Shown: positions 44,480 to 54,343, counted from the first letter of the stretch. The stretch is DNA of 64,000 nt from Winogradskyella luteola (GCF_019203985.1 NZ_JAGSPD010000011.1:1-64000); one strand, 5' to 3'. Translations and numbers: made by a program. Notes: generated by a model from the sequence alone, not told the origin.

Positions 44480-45834
44480 TGGCTAAGGTATCAACACAAG
44501 ATTTAGGACAAGAATCCATAGGAAAATTATTGATCCGCCAAGCAGTTCCTGCGTCAATTGGTATTTTGGTGATGTCACTAAATATTTTGGTTGATACCAT
44601 TTTTGTTGGAAATTGGATAGGGCCAACGGCTATAGCAGCCATCAATGTTGTATTACCAGTGTCATTTTTTATTGCCGCATTGGGTATGGCCATTGGTGTT
44701 GGTGGCTCATCAATTATTTCGAGAGCATTAGGTGCAAACAACCAATTGAAAGCCTGTAAGACGTTTGGCAATCAGATTACATTAACCGCTTTTATTACCG
44801 TAATATTTGTCGTTTTTGGGTTGTGGTTTATAAATGATCTTATTCCTGCCTTTGGTGGTAAGGGAGATATTTTTGAACCCGCTAAGATATATTATAGAAT
44901 CGTATTGTATGGAGTGCCGATTTTAGCTCTTTGTATGATGGGAAACACCGTTATACGAGCAGAAGGTAAGCCCAAATTCGCCATGTATGCTATGATGTTT
45001 CCTTCCGTTGGAAACTTAGTTTTGGATGTGCTGTTTATAAAAGTTTTTGACTTCGGAATGGCAGGAGCAGCTTGGGCAACAACAGGATCTTATATCTTAT
45101 GTTTTTTATTTATTCTTTGGTTCTTTTTGTCTAAGAATTCAGAATTAAAAATAAATATTAAACACTTTGGATTGGATTTGCCTATTGTAAAAGAAATAGG
45201 TTCATTGGGTTTTGTAACCTTGGCCAGGCAAGCTATTGTTAGTGTGACGTATTTACTTATGAACAATATTTTGTTCGATTTGGGAGGTGAAACTTCTGTT
45301 ACGGCTTATGCTATTGTAGTGCGAATGCTCATGTTTGCGTTGTTTCCTGTTTATGGTATTACACAAGGCTTTTTACCAATTGCAGGCTTTAATTACGGAG
45401 CAGAAAAATATAAAAGAGTTCGGGAAACCATTATGACGGCCATTAAGTATGGTATTTTATTAGCAGCTATCATATTTGTGTTTTTAATGATTTTTCCAGA
45501 TGCCATTACACGATTATTTACACAAGATGCCGAGGTGCTTAAAGAAACCCCACCAGCCATGCGTTGGGTGTTTGCTGCAACTCCAATAATAGGTATACAG
45601 TTAATCGGTGCTGCATACTTTCAAGCTATTGGTAAAGCGATTCCAGCTTTACTATTAACTTTGTCAAGGCAAGGTTTTTTCTTTATTCCATTAATTTTAA
45701 TTCTGCCAAAATATTATGGCGCTTTAGGAGTTTGGATGGCATTTCCGATTTCTGATGTATTGGCAACGCTTGTAACCGTTTTCTTTTTGCATCGCGAGGT
45801 AAAGTTAAATTTGTTGCCTAAGGAGACAGAATAA
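44479..45834 (+). CDS. MATE family efflux transporter
   Basis: This 451-residue inner-membrane protein has about twelve hydrophobic segments in two MatE halves (first half IGKLLIRQAVPASIGILVM region, second half GSLGFVTLARQAI region). It exports cationic compounds in exchange for Na+ or H+. It starts on the last base of the hemH stop (TAATG), so it is coupled to hemH; whether it handles porphyrins is speculation. Confidence 0.92.
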   Translation: MAKVSTQDLGQESIGKLLIRQAVPASIGILVMSLNILVDTIFVGNWIGPTAIAAINVVLPVSFFIAALGMAIGVGGSSIISRALGANNQLKACKTFGNQITLTAFITVIFVVFGLWFINDLIPAFGGKGDIFEPAKIYYRIVLYGVPILALCMMGNTVIRAEGKPKFAMYAMMFPSVGNLVLDVLFIKVFDFGMAGAAWATTGSYILCFLFILWFFLSKNSELKINIKHFGLDLPIVKEIGSLGFVTLARQAIVSVTYLLMNNILFDLGGETSVTAYAIVVRMLMFALFPVYGITQGFLPIAGFNYGAEKYKRVRETIMTAIKYGILLAAIIFVFLMIFPDAITRLFTQDAEVLKETPPAMRWVFAATPIIGIQLIGAAYFQAIGKAIPALLLTLSRQGFFFIPLILILPKYYGALGVWMAFPISDVLATLVTVFFLHREVKLNLLPKETE

Positions 45835-45881
45835 TTTTTAATCCGTAATTTTAGGATTCTATAATCAACCACTAATTCATT

Positions 45882-48800
45882 ATGAAATTCCTATCTGCTG
45901 TAGTAATATTGCTGTCAATCTTCACATTTAATATTGAAGCGCAAAACTTTCAAGAATCTGATTATGGCGCTCTAGAATATAGATTACTCGGCCCTTTTAG
46001 AGGCGGACGAAGTGCAGCAGTTACAGGTATACCAAATCAGCCAAATTTATACTATTTTGGATCTACTGGTGGTGGCATTTGGAAAACTACAAATGGAGGT
46101 CGCCAATGGGAGAATATCTCTGATGGTTATTTTGGTGGCAGTATAGGTTCTATTGCAGTTTCTAAAAGTGACCCGAATGTAATTTATGTTGGCGGAGGAG
46201 AAAAAACAGTAAGAGGAAATGTATCTTCTGGTTACGGTATCTGGAAAAGTGTTGATGCTGGAAAAACTTGGCTGGAATTGGGATTAAAAAACTCACGACA
46301 TGTGCCAAGAATAGCAATTCATCCAACCAATCACAATATCGTTTATGCTGGTGTGATGGGTAATATTTACAAGCCTACAGAAGAACGCGGAGTGTATAAA
46401 AGTACGGATGGTGGGAAAACTTGGAAAAAGACCTTGTTCTCTAATAAGTATGCTGGTGTTGTAGATTTAATTATGGATCCAACCAATCCAAGGATTTTAT
46501 ACGCCTCTACTTGGCGTGTACAACGCACCCCATACAGTTTAAGTTCTGGAGGTGAAGGTTCAGCACTTTGGAAGAGTACAGATAGTGGTGAAACTTGGGC
46601 GGAAATTTCAACTCAAAAAGGATTTCCTGAAGGTATATTAGGAATTATTGGAGTCACTGTTTCACCTGTAAATAATCAACGTGTTTGGGCTATTGTAGAA
46701 AATAAAGATAAAGGTGGTTTATACCGAAGTGAAGACGGAGGTGAAACATGGGCTCAAGTCAATAGTGAACGAAAATTACGCCAACGTGCGTGGTATTACA
46801 CACGTGTTTATGCAGATACAGAAGACGTTGATAAAGTCTATGTGTTGAATGTGCGCTACCATAAGAGTACAGATGGCGGAAAGACGTTTAGCACGCACAA
46901 TGCACCACACGGTGACCACCACGATTTATGGATTGCACCAGAAAACCCAAATAGAATGATTATTGGTGGTGATGGCGGAGCACAAGTTACCTATGATGGA
47001 GGTGAAACTTGGAGTACCTATCATAATCAGCCCACATCGCAGTTTTATCGTGTCACCACCGATAATGCATTTCCATATCGTATTTATGTAGCACAGCAAG
47101 ATAATTCTACAATTAGAATACCACACCGTACAGATGGTTGGTCTATTGGAGAAGACGATTGGGAGTCTACCGCTGGAGGAGAATCTGCTCACATTGCTAT
47201 AGATCCAGAAGACAACGATATAGTCTATGGAGGAAGTTATGACGGCTTTTTAACCAGAGTAAACCATAAGACAGGAACTGTAAGAGCTATAAATGTATGG
47301 CCAGATAATCCAATGGGGCACGGTGCTGAAGGCATGAAATATCGTTTTCAATGGAATTTTCCAATTATATTTTCAAAACATAACCCCAATCGCCTGTACA
47401 CTTTTTCACAGCATGTTCACGTTACAGAAAATGAAGGGCAATCTTGGAAGATCATCAGTCCGGATTTAACACGGAATGATCCTGAAAAGCTAAAATCTTC
47501 GGGCGGACCAATTACCCAAGATAATACTTCTGTAGAGTATTACTGTACCATTTTTGCTGCTCAAGAATCGTCACTAAAGGAAGGTTTGCTTTGGGTGGGA
47601 AGCGATGATGGTTTAATCCATGTGACACAAGATGCTGGAAAAACTTGGAATAATGTAACGCCCAAAGGTATGCCGGAATGGATGATGATTAATAGTATTG
47701 AACCAAGCGCATTTGATGCCGGAACTTGTTATGTTGCTGGCACAAAATACAAAACAGGAGACTTTACGCCTTACCTCTATAAAACGACAGATTACGGTAA
47801 AACTTGGAAAAAAATTACCAATGGAATTAATGAAGAACACTTCACAAGAGTTTTAAGAGAAGACCCAAAGCGAAAGGGATTATTATATGCGGGAACAGAA
47901 ACAGGGATGTATATTTCTTTTAATGACGGAAAAGATTGGAAACCATTTCAGCTAAATTTACCGATTGTTCCAATAACGGACTTAGCCATTAAAGACAATA
48001 ATTTAATTGTAGCTACACAAGGACGAAGTCTTTGGATGATAGATGATTTAACAGTTATCCATCAATTATATGACATGGATTTAAGTAAAAACGTATTATT
48101 TAAACCCAAAGACACCTACAGAATGCGTGGCAGTAGTAATAAAGGAAGTAAGACCAGAGGAACAAACCACCACAATGGCGTTATAACCTACTTTAATTTG
48201 AAAGATTATAAGGAAAATGACAGCGTGGCACTCACTTATTTTAATACAAAAGGAGATACGATAAAAACCTTTTCAACCAAGGATAAAAAAAATAAACTAG
48301 AAGTTAAAAAAGGCGCTAATCAGTTTGTTTGGAATATGACTTACGATGGTGCTGAGCGATTGGAAGGTATGATTTTGTGGTGGGCGAGTTTACAAGGGCC
48401 AAAAGCAATACCAGGACAATATAAAGTTAGTCTAAATGTTAACGGTGAAGAACAGTCGCAATCGTTTACAATTCTTACAGATCCAAGAGCAGAAGGCACG
48501 TTAGCGGATATGCAAAAACAATTTAAATTTATTAAGGATGTGAATGAAACAATGGATAAAGCGCATAAATCCATAAAGAAGATTAGAAATATTAATGCGC
48601 AATTAGGTGCTTTTCAAAAGCAATATAAAGATGATGAGAACGTAAAAGATTTAGTTGAAAAAGCAAAAGTCTTGGAAGAACAATTGTCCAATATCGAAAA
48701 GGAACTATACCAAACTAAAAATAGAAGTGGTCAAGATCCGTTAAACTTTCCAATTAAATTAACCAACAAATTAGGCCATTTAAATTCCTTGGTAAGTATG

Positions 48801-48965
48801 GGGGATTTTGCACCAACTGAGCAAGATATTGTTGTAAAGAATGAGCTAACCGCTAAAATTGAAAAACAACTATCTGCATTTAATTCAATCTTGAATGATG
48901 AGGTTAAAGCTTTCAATGCAGCATTTAATTTAAAGAATTTGAATTATTTGTTTGTTGAGGATTGA
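45882..48965 (+). CDS. secreted beta-propeller protein with Asp-box/BNR repeats (VPS10/sortilin-like)
   Basis: This 1027-residue exported protein has a signal peptide to about residue 20 (FNIEAQ) and many Asp-box repeats (TTNGGRQW, SVDAGKTW, STDGGKTW, SEDGGETW, TQDAGKTW) up to about residue 700, forming one or two beta-propellers as in sortilin-like and sialidase-like glycosyl hydrolase families. The C-terminal 300 residues include a helical coiled segment. No sialidase catalytic set was identified and no type IX sorting tail is present. The role is unknown; carbohydrate or peptide binding is likely. Confidence 0.85.
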   Translation: MKFLSAVVILLSIFTFNIEAQNFQESDYGALEYRLLGPFRGGRSAAVTGIPNQPNLYYFGSTGGGIWKTTNGGRQWENISDGYFGGSIGSIAVSKSDPNVIYVGGGEKTVRGNVSSGYGIWKSVDAGKTWLELGLKNSRHVPRIAIHPTNHNIVYAGVMGNIYKPTEERGVYKSTDGGKTWKKTLFSNKYAGVVDLIMDPTNPRILYASTWRVQRTPYSLSSGGEGSALWKSTDSGETWAEISTQKGFPEGILGIIGVTVSPVNNQRVWAIVENKDKGGLYRSEDGGETWAQVNSERKLRQRAWYYTRVYADTEDVDKVYVLNVRYHKSTDGGKTFSTHNAPHGDHHDLWIAPENPNRMIIGGDGGAQVTYDGGETWSTYHNQPTSQFYRVTTDNAFPYRIYVAQQDNSTIRIPHRTDGWSIGEDDWESTAGGESAHIAIDPEDNDIVYGGSYDGFLTRVNHKTGTVRAINVWPDNPMGHGAEGMKYRFQWNFPIIFSKHNPNRLYTFSQHVHVTENEGQSWKIISPDLTRNDPEKLKSSGGPITQDNTSVEYYCTIFAAQESSLKEGLLWVGSDDGLIHVTQDAGKTWNNVTPKGMPEWMMINSIEPSAFDAGTCYVAGTKYKTGDFTPYLYKTTDYGKTWKKITNGINEEHFTRVLREDPKRKGLLYAGTETGMYISFNDGKDWKPFQLNLPIVPITDLAIKDNNLIVATQGRSLWMIDDLTVIHQLYDMDLSKNVLFKPKDTYRMRGSSNKGSKTRGTNHHNGVITYFNLKDYKENDSVALTYFNTKGDTIKTFSTKDKKNKLEVKKGANQFVWNMTYDGAERLEGMILWWASLQGPKAIPGQYKVSLNVNGEEQSQSFTILTDPRAEGTLADMQKQFKFIKDVNETMDKAHKSIKKIRNINAQLGAFQKQYKDDENVKDLVEKAKVLEEQLSNIEKELYQTKNRSGQDPLNFPIKLTNKLGHLNSLVSMGDFAPTEQDIVVKNELTAKIEKQLSAFNSILNDEVKAFNAAFNLKNLNYLFVED

Positions 48966-49040
48966 TTCGTCCTCTATTAAAGTAAAATGAATGAAAACCT
49001 TACTTTTGTTGTTCAAAATTATAGCTTATATTAAGAAATC

Positions 49041-49071
49041 GGGATGAGATTCCTGTTTTCGCAGGAATAAA
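49041..49071. repeat. short dispersed palindrome, copy 2, abutting the hemJ start
   Basis: ATTCCTG (49049-49055) and CAGGAAT (49062-49068) form a perfect 7-bp stem. The block is the reverse-complement relative of 13464-13488. It ends one base before the hemJ ATG, and its right arm supplies an AGGA resembling a ribosome binding site. Confidence 0.6.
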
Positions 49072-49620
49072 ATGGAATACTACAATTACATAAAATCCCT
49101 ACACCTTATTTTTGTGATCACATGGTTTGCTGGTCTATTTTACATTCCGAGATTGTTTGTATATCAAATAGAAGCTTTTCATAAACCATCACCAGAAAAA
49201 GAAATTTTAGGAAAGCAGTTAAAGCTTATGGCAAAACGCTTGTGGTTTATTATCACTTGGCCTTCTGCTGTGCTAGCCACAGTTTTTGCAATTTGGCTTA
49301 TGGTGCTTCAGCCCTTTTGGTTAGAACAAGGCTGGATGCACGTAAAATTAACCTTTGTTGTCCTACTCTTTATATATCATTACAGAACGCATGTGTATTA
49401 TAAACAACTTCAAAAAGACGAAGTAAAAGTTACATCAAACTTTATGCGTATCTGGAATGAAGGAGCCACATTCATTCTGTTTGCAGTGGTATTTCTGGTC
49501 ATTTTAAAGAATGCTATTAATTGGGTTTTTGGTGTCATAGGTATTGTGGTCTTGGGAATTTTAATTATGCTTGGCTTTAAGCTTTATAAAAATATACGCT
49601 CCAAAAATCCTGAAGCGTAG
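49072..49620 (+). CDS. hemJ: protoporphyrinogen IX oxidase HemJ (UPF0093/CopD-like)
   Basis: HemJ oxidises protoporphyrinogen IX to protoporphyrin IX in the inner membrane. It is 182 residues with conserved YIKSLHLIFVITWFAGLFYIPRLFVY (read in two parts; His11 is the likely heme ligand), WHV-type residues around WMHVKLTFVVLL, and about four to five membrane helices. It fills the step between HemF and HemH, completing the pathway in this window. Start choice: the only Met before the conserved block. Confidence 0.92.
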   Translation: MEYYNYIKSLHLIFVITWFAGLFYIPRLFVYQIEAFHKPSPEKEILGKQLKLMAKRLWFIITWPSAVLATVFAIWLMVLQPFWLEQGWMHVKLTFVVLLFIYHYRTHVYYKQLQKDEVKVTSNFMRIWNEGATFILFAVVFLVILKNAINWVFGVIGIVVLGILIMLGFKLYKNIRSKNPEA

Positions 49621-49773
49621 AAAAGCACCAATTCTCAGATTCTAAATTTTATAAGCTCTAGAATTTTGGTTTTAATATTTGGAATTTACAAGCACTGTCT
49701 TTGGAGTGATTATTGTTATATTTAAAATCTCAATTCAAAGTTAAAGATACCACGATTAAGGTGTGGCAATTCT

Positions 49774-51240
49774 ATGAAAATTAAACGACTGTCTTTAAGA
49801 GCTCGAATATTTGTAGCCATGATACTTTTGGTATTATTGGCTTCAATTTTAATTGCTGCAGTTACCATTTACCAGTACAACGAAGAAGCCAGAGATTATC
49901 ATAGACAGCGCTTAGAGCGAAAAGAAAAAGCCATTCGAAAGAGTATTAATCTGGTTATTAGGGAAAAGACGACATATCCTGTAACCACAGAAAATATCCC
50001 TCTTATTTTTAAAGAAGAGATTTTTGATATTGATGCTGTTCACAACCTCCAAGTTAATCTTTACGATCTTGAGGGTCAACTATTAATAAGTTCTAAACGT
50101 ACCATTCAGCGTGATACCACCGAGAGCTGTTTAGAAGCAGAGGTTTTAAATCAACTATCAAATACCGCTGAGCATCGTTACGTGATTAAAAAAGAGGAAA
50201 ATGGTCAAACGTTTCAGTCCTCTTATTCCTATATAACAGATAAGAAATTTAAAAACTTAGCTATTCTTAATCTACCTTATTTAGAAAACGATGATTTTCT
50301 AAACAAAGAGCTAAATGAGTTTTTGCTGCGTTTAGGTTACGCCTATTTAGCAATGATTTTGGCTGCCATTGTATTTGCGTACTTTATCTCAAAATTCATT
50401 ACTAAATCACTTAAAACCATTAGTGATAAAATGAATGAAACACGATTAGAAAAACGTAACAAAAAAATACAAATAGAATCCTCTAGTGAAGAGATTGAAA
50501 CGCTTGTTAACTCGTATAATAGTATGATAGACGAGCTCGAAGCGAGTGCTGTGAAACTGGCTACAAGCGAACGCGAACAAGCGTGGAGAGAGATGGCAAA
50601 ACAAGTGGCTCATGAGATTAAAAACCCGCTTACACCAATGCGATTGAGTGTGCAGAGTTTTCAGCGAAAATTTAATCCAGAGGATGAGAATATTCATCAA
50701 AAAGTAGACGAGTATAGTAACACCTTAATTCAGCAAATCGATACGATGAGTTCTATTGCTTCGGCATTTTCTAACTTTGCAAAGATGCCGGCACAAAAAA
50801 GTGAAGTTTTAGATGTTGTGCATATTGTAAAGTTGGCCTTAGATATTTTTAATGAACATTATATAACTTTTGAAGCTGAAGAGGAAGAAATCATAGCTAA
50901 ATTTGATAGAACGCAATTAATAAGGGTTGTTACCAACCTTGTTAAAAATGGCATCCAAGCTATATCAGAAAATTCTAAAAATCCAAGGATCAATGTTAAG
51001 GTTTTTAGTGAGGATAGGAATGTAAAAGTTACGATAGAGGATAATGGTTCTGGTATTTCTGAAGAAAATAGCGCTAAAGTTTTTGAACCAAAATTCACAA
51101 CTAAAACCAGCGGAATGGGATTAGGGTTAGCAATGGTAAAAAACATTGTGGAAACTTATAACGGAAGTATTACCTTTGTCTCTCAACAAGGAAAGGGAAC
51201 TATTTTTACAGTGACTTTTCCCAAGGAACAAAAACGATAA
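49774..51240 (+). CDS. sensor histidine kinase, NtrY-like
   Basis: This 488-residue membrane kinase has two membrane helices (about 13-33 and 188-208) around a 150-residue periplasmic sensor, a HAMP-like linker (about 210-262), the H-box VAHEIKNPLTPMRLS (His280) and the ATPase boxes DNGSGISEE and TKTSGMGLGLAMV. No response regulator is adjacent, so it is an orphan. The signal sensed is unknown. Confidence 0.93.
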   Translation: MKIKRLSLRARIFVAMILLVLLASILIAAVTIYQYNEEARDYHRQRLERKEKAIRKSINLVIREKTTYPVTTENIPLIFKEEIFDIDAVHNLQVNLYDLEGQLLISSKRTIQRDTTESCLEAEVLNQLSNTAEHRYVIKKEENGQTFQSSYSYITDKKFKNLAILNLPYLENDDFLNKELNEFLLRLGYAYLAMILAAIVFAYFISKFITKSLKTISDKMNETRLEKRNKKIQIESSSEEIETLVNSYNSMIDELEASAVKLATSEREQAWREMAKQVAHEIKNPLTPMRLSVQSFQRKFNPEDENIHQKVDEYSNTLIQQIDTMSSIASAFSNFAKMPAQKSEVLDVVHIVKLALDIFNEHYITFEAEEEEIIAKFDRTQLIRVVTNLVKNGIQAISENSKNPRINVKVFSEDRNVKVTIEDNGSGISEENSAKVFEPKFTTKTSGMGLGLAMVKNIVETYNGSITFVSQQGKGTIFTVTFPKEQKR

Positions 51241-51307
51241 TGTCTTACTGAGCTTGCCTTTGTCTGTAGACAGAAGCAGCCGAAGTGCTTTTAAAATCAT
51301 ATTCTCA
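51241..51307. repeat. degenerate REP-like element before the crotonase start
   Basis: TTACTGAGCTTGCC and GCCGAAGTGC parts resemble the ACTGAGCTTG...CGAAGT palindrome that I recall from Flavobacteriaceae, split by an inner TGTCT/AGACA hairpin. It fills the gap between the kinase stop and the crotonase ATG. Confidence 0.45.
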
Positions 51308-52090
51308 ATGTCTTATAACAATATTCTCTCAGAATACCAAAACGGAATCACAACCATCACCATTAACAGACCAAAAAAGTTAAATGCTTTAAACACAGAG
51401 ACCATCCAAGAATTGCACGACGCTTTTGATGAAGCTAATAACGATACGGATACCAAAGTCATTATCCTAACCGGAAGTGGAGAAAAGGCCTTTGTCGCAG
51501 GTGCCGATATTAGTGAGTTTGCAGATTTTGATGTCAATGAAGGCACAAAGTTAGCAGCTCAAGGTCAAGAATTATTATTTGATTTTGTAGAAAATTTAAG
51601 TACGCCTGTCATAGCCGCCGTAAATGGATTTGCTTTGGGTGGCGGATTGGAATTAGCAATGTCTTGCCATTTTAGAGTAGCAAGTACAAATGCCAGAATG
51701 GGCTTACCAGAAACCTCTTTAGGGGTTATTCCGGGTTACGGGGGTACACAACGTTTACCACAGCTAGTTGGTAAAGGTAGAGCTATGGAAATGGTTATGA
51801 CTGCTGGTATGATTGATGCTAGCCAAGCTTTAAACTATGGTTTAGTCAATCATGTTGTTGAGCAAGAGGAATTGTTACCACTTTGCGAAAAAATAGCAGG
51901 TAAGATTATGAAGAATTCTTCGGTTGCCATTGGTAAAGCTATAAAAGCCATTAATGCCAATTATAAGGATGGCAAGGATGGCTATAATGTTGAAATTAAA
52001 CAATTCGGTGAGTGCTTTGGCACAGAAGATTTTACTGAAGGTACTTCTGCGTTTTTAGAAAAGCGTAAGGCTGATTTTCCTGGGAGATAA
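51308..52090 (+). CDS. enoyl-CoA hydratase/isomerase (crotonase family)
   Basis: This 260-residue protein hydrates 2-enoyl-CoA in beta-oxidation or related pathways. The two catalytic glutamates are in GGGLELAMSCHFRVAS (about Glu115) and GLPETSLGVIPGYGG (about Glu135), and the oxyanion loop is VAGADISEF. The ATG at 51308 (MSYNNILSEYQ) matches the family start; an upstream frame from 51254 runs through a degenerate repeat and is rejected. A small membrane gene follows on the other strand. Confidence 0.93.
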   Translation: MSYNNILSEYQNGITTITINRPKKLNALNTETIQELHDAFDEANNDTDTKVIILTGSGEKAFVAGADISEFADFDVNEGTKLAAQGQELLFDFVENLSTPVIAAVNGFALGGGLELAMSCHFRVASTNARMGLPETSLGVIPGYGGTQRLPQLVGKGRAMEMVMTAGMIDASQALNYGLVNHVVEQEELLPLCEKIAGKIMKNSSVAIGKAIKAINANYKDGKDGYNVEIKQFGECFGTEDFTEGTSAFLEKRKADFPGR

Positions 52091-52093
52091 GCT

Positions 52094-52222
52094 TTACACA
52101 GTATCTAATTTAGTAGGCCTTTCGTCTACAAGCATATGCAATAAATAGAATGGGCTTAGCATTATAAAGGTTACAAGTAAAATTGGGCTAAGAAGTATTA
52201 ATATAATATATTTCCTTTTCAT
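52094..52222 (-). CDS. 42-residue membrane peptide
   Basis: From ATG at 52222 the frame gives MKRKYIILILLSPILLVTF..., a positively charged start and one membrane helix of about 25 residues, then a polar tail (DERPTKLDTV). Its end converges on the crotonase gene. Its shape is typical of small bacterial membrane proteins, but no relative was recognised. The 230 bases upstream hold a single DnaA-box match (52358-52366) and a 12-base palindrome CTGATTAATCAG (52312-52323). Confidence 0.5.
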   Translation of the reverse strand: MKRKYIILILLSPILLVTFIMLSPFYLLHMLVDERPTKLDTV

Positions 52223-52454
52223 GATTCTTTTTTATACAAATTTCAACATATTTCAAGTTACTGAAAACAAGTATTTTAACGAATTACTGTTGAATATTAA
52301 CATTTTTAAGGCTGATTAATCAGATTCTTTTCGAGATTAATATATTCTTACATAATTTGTGGATAACCCAATTTGTTATTAACATATTTGAGAGTAAATA
52401 ATAGGTAACTTTAGTGTCCTACTTTTTTAAGTTTCACTTTTTAATTATCCATTT

Positions 52455-53528
52455 ATGAGCTCTAAATCTATTATTAGGGGACGTGGCGCCCAACGCAATA
52501 TTCACAACCGTTTTTTTGAATTATCGCACGAAATGCGAGATGATTTTTTAGAGTTTTGCGAAAAAGAGGGAGAGATTGCTGATAAAAACAAGACACAATA
52601 CCTCAATGTGTTTCCTAAAACCATAGTCAACAAAGTAACGAGTCCAGACGTTGGTATGGCATATTCCATGAATATGTATCAAGGGTGTGAACATGGTTGT
52701 ATTTACTGTTATGCACGCAATAGTCATGAGTTTTGGGGCTATGGTGCTGGGTTAGATTTTGAAAGACGAATCTTAGTCAAGAAAACTGCTCCCCAACTTT
52801 TAGAAACTTTGTTGAAAAAGAAAAGTTGGAAAGCGCATCCAATTGTTATGTCTGGTAATACCGATTGTTATCAACCAGCGGAGCAAAAGTTTCAGCTCAC
52901 CAGAAAGTGTCTTGAAGTATTTTTAAAATATAAACATCCGACAGCAATTATCACTAAAAATGCTTTGATTTTGAGAGATTTAGATTTACTCAAGGCATTG
53001 GCAGAAGATAATTTAATTTCAGTTAATGTTTCAATAACATCGCTTTCTGAAGATACAAGACGAATATTAGAACCAAGGACAGCTACGATAAAAAGAAGAT
53101 TAAAAGTTGTGGAAGAACTAAGTGCTAAAGGAATTCCTGTTAATGTAATGTTGGCACCGATAATTCCTTCAATTAATAGTCATGAAATTTTGCCAATGGC
53201 CAAGACCGTTTCAGAAGCAGGGGCTTTAAGTATTGCACATACTATTGTTAGACTTAACGGAGCCATCGGTGAAATTTTTACAGATTGGATAAGAAAAACG
53301 ATGCCAGATAGAGCAGATAAGGTTTTACATCAGATTGGAAGTTGCCATGGGGGCACCTTAAATGAAAGTCGATTTGGGGTAAGAATGAGAGGTGAAGGGC
53401 AAATAGCAAAACAAATCAATGACTTGGTTAAGTTGGCAAGACTTAAATATTTTAAGGGCAAAGCAATGCCAAAGCTAAACACAACACTGCATGAGCAATA
53501 TAAAGATGGACAGATGAAATTATTTTAG
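52455..53528 (+). CDS. PA0069 family radical SAM protein
   Basis: This 357-residue protein has CEHGCIYCYAR (Cys78, Cys82, Cys85), the iron-sulfur cluster motif of radical SAM enzymes, plus VMSGNTDCYQPAEQ and GAIGEIFTDW, typical of the PA0069/SplB-like group. Its reaction is unknown; family members resemble spore photoproduct lyase but are not spore proteins. It is monocistronic, closed by a strong terminator. Confidence 0.88.
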   Translation: MSSKSIIRGRGAQRNIHNRFFELSHEMRDDFLEFCEKEGEIADKNKTQYLNVFPKTIVNKVTSPDVGMAYSMNMYQGCEHGCIYCYARNSHEFWGYGAGLDFERRILVKKTAPQLLETLLKKKSWKAHPIVMSGNTDCYQPAEQKFQLTRKCLEVFLKYKHPTAIITKNALILRDLDLLKALAEDNLISVNVSITSLSEDTRRILEPRTATIKRRLKVVEELSAKGIPVNVMLAPIIPSINSHEILPMAKTVSEAGALSIAHTIVRLNGAIGEIFTDWIRKTMPDRADKVLHQIGSCHGGTLNESRFGVRMRGEGQIAKQINDLVKLARLKYFKGKAMPKLNTTLHEQYKDGQMKLF

Positions 53529-53564
53529 ATAAAAAGTGGGCTACGAAAAGCCCACTCTTTATCT
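53526..53564. terminator. bidirectional intrinsic terminator
   Basis: AGTGGGCT (53535-53542) and AGCCCACT (53549-53556) form a perfect stem with a 6-base loop, flanked by AGATAAA and TTTATCT so that U/A runs exist on both strands. It lies between the convergent radical SAM and secreted-protein genes. Confidence 0.85.
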
Positions 53565-53594
53565 AAAAAAATAACTAATTACATAAACAATAAC

Positions 53595-54155
53595 TTATAG
53601 ACTAAAGTTTTTAACGTACACTCTGTCATTGGTTTTTATAACCGCACTATAATTACCTCGATGAGTTTTATCTAATCTGTAAACTCTGTTTATGATATTT
53701 TCACGACCTTCAACTGTTTCAGTATGAATTAATTCATCTTCAAAGTAAAGTTTTACGTCCATTTTATTAGAGTCTAAAGCTATTTTAGAAACGATAAGTT
53801 GACCATCTTCAGTTCTAATAACAGGTTTAAAAATCTTTTCTTGAGAATCTGCTATAAGTGCAACTCCATTGTTCTTTACTTTAATGTTTAAGGTCTCGAT
53901 TTCAAAAGCTTTACCTATTTCAACCTTGTAAATACCATCTTTTAATTGACTAAAGTCAAAAAATTTTGTGATATAGCCTGTGTGCTTAATACGACCGCTG
54001 AAAATCAATTCACCAGAGGCATTAGTTACAGATATATTGTCTCCCGCATTTACCAATTTAGTTGTAGGTAATACGTTTAATGTCTCACTTGCGTAGCCTG
54101 TGTATGTTCCTAACATCACTGCTACTACCAAAATACTTTTAATAATTGTTTTCAT
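53595..54155 (-). CDS. secreted beta-sandwich protein, unknown function
   Basis: This 186-residue protein has a signal peptide to about residue 22 (GTYTGYA-S). The rest forms two similar beta-rich halves (residues about 28-95 and 108-186), each with a segment like SGELIFSGRIKHTGYITKFFDFSQLKDGIYKVEI split in parts, resembling the carboxypeptidase-like or DUF3244-like sandwiches common in Bacteroidota. A TACCTTTG -7 element lies at 54194-54201. No binding residues were recognised. Confidence 0.7.
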   Translation of the reverse strand: MKTIIKSILVVAVMLGTYTGYASETLNVLPTTKLVNAGDNISVTNASGELIFSGRIKHTGYITKFFDFSQLKDGIYKVEIGKAFEIETLNIKVKNNGVALIADSQEKIFKPVIRTEDGQLIVSKIALDSNKMDVKLYFEDELIHTETVEGRENIINRVYRLDKTHRGNYSAVIKTNDRVYVKNFSL

Positions 54156-54193
54156 TCTTTATCATTTTTTGGGGTTAAACTAAATTAACAGTA

Positions 54194-54201
54194 CAAAGGT
54201 A
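54194..54201 (-). promoter_or_regulatory. promoter -7 element for the secreted beta-sandwich gene
   Basis: TACCTTTG on the minus strand, matching TAnnTTTG, about 40 bases before the ATG at 54155. Confidence 0.55.
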
Positions 54202-54343
54202 TTTTATAACCTAGGAGTAGAAAACAAGAATATTGGTATATATATGTTCAAAATTAACCTCAATATAGTATTGATTGTATTATTGAGTTAAAATAGCACA
54301 CATTGATGATAATTGGGCATAGTTTTTGCTCTTCAATTACAAT

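Noticed and set aside
52358..52366. A perfect DnaA box (TGTGGATAA) before the radical SAM gene, suggesting an origin
   Set aside because: Only one box was seen, with no dnaA, dnaN or box cluster nearby, so it is likely chance or a minor binding site.
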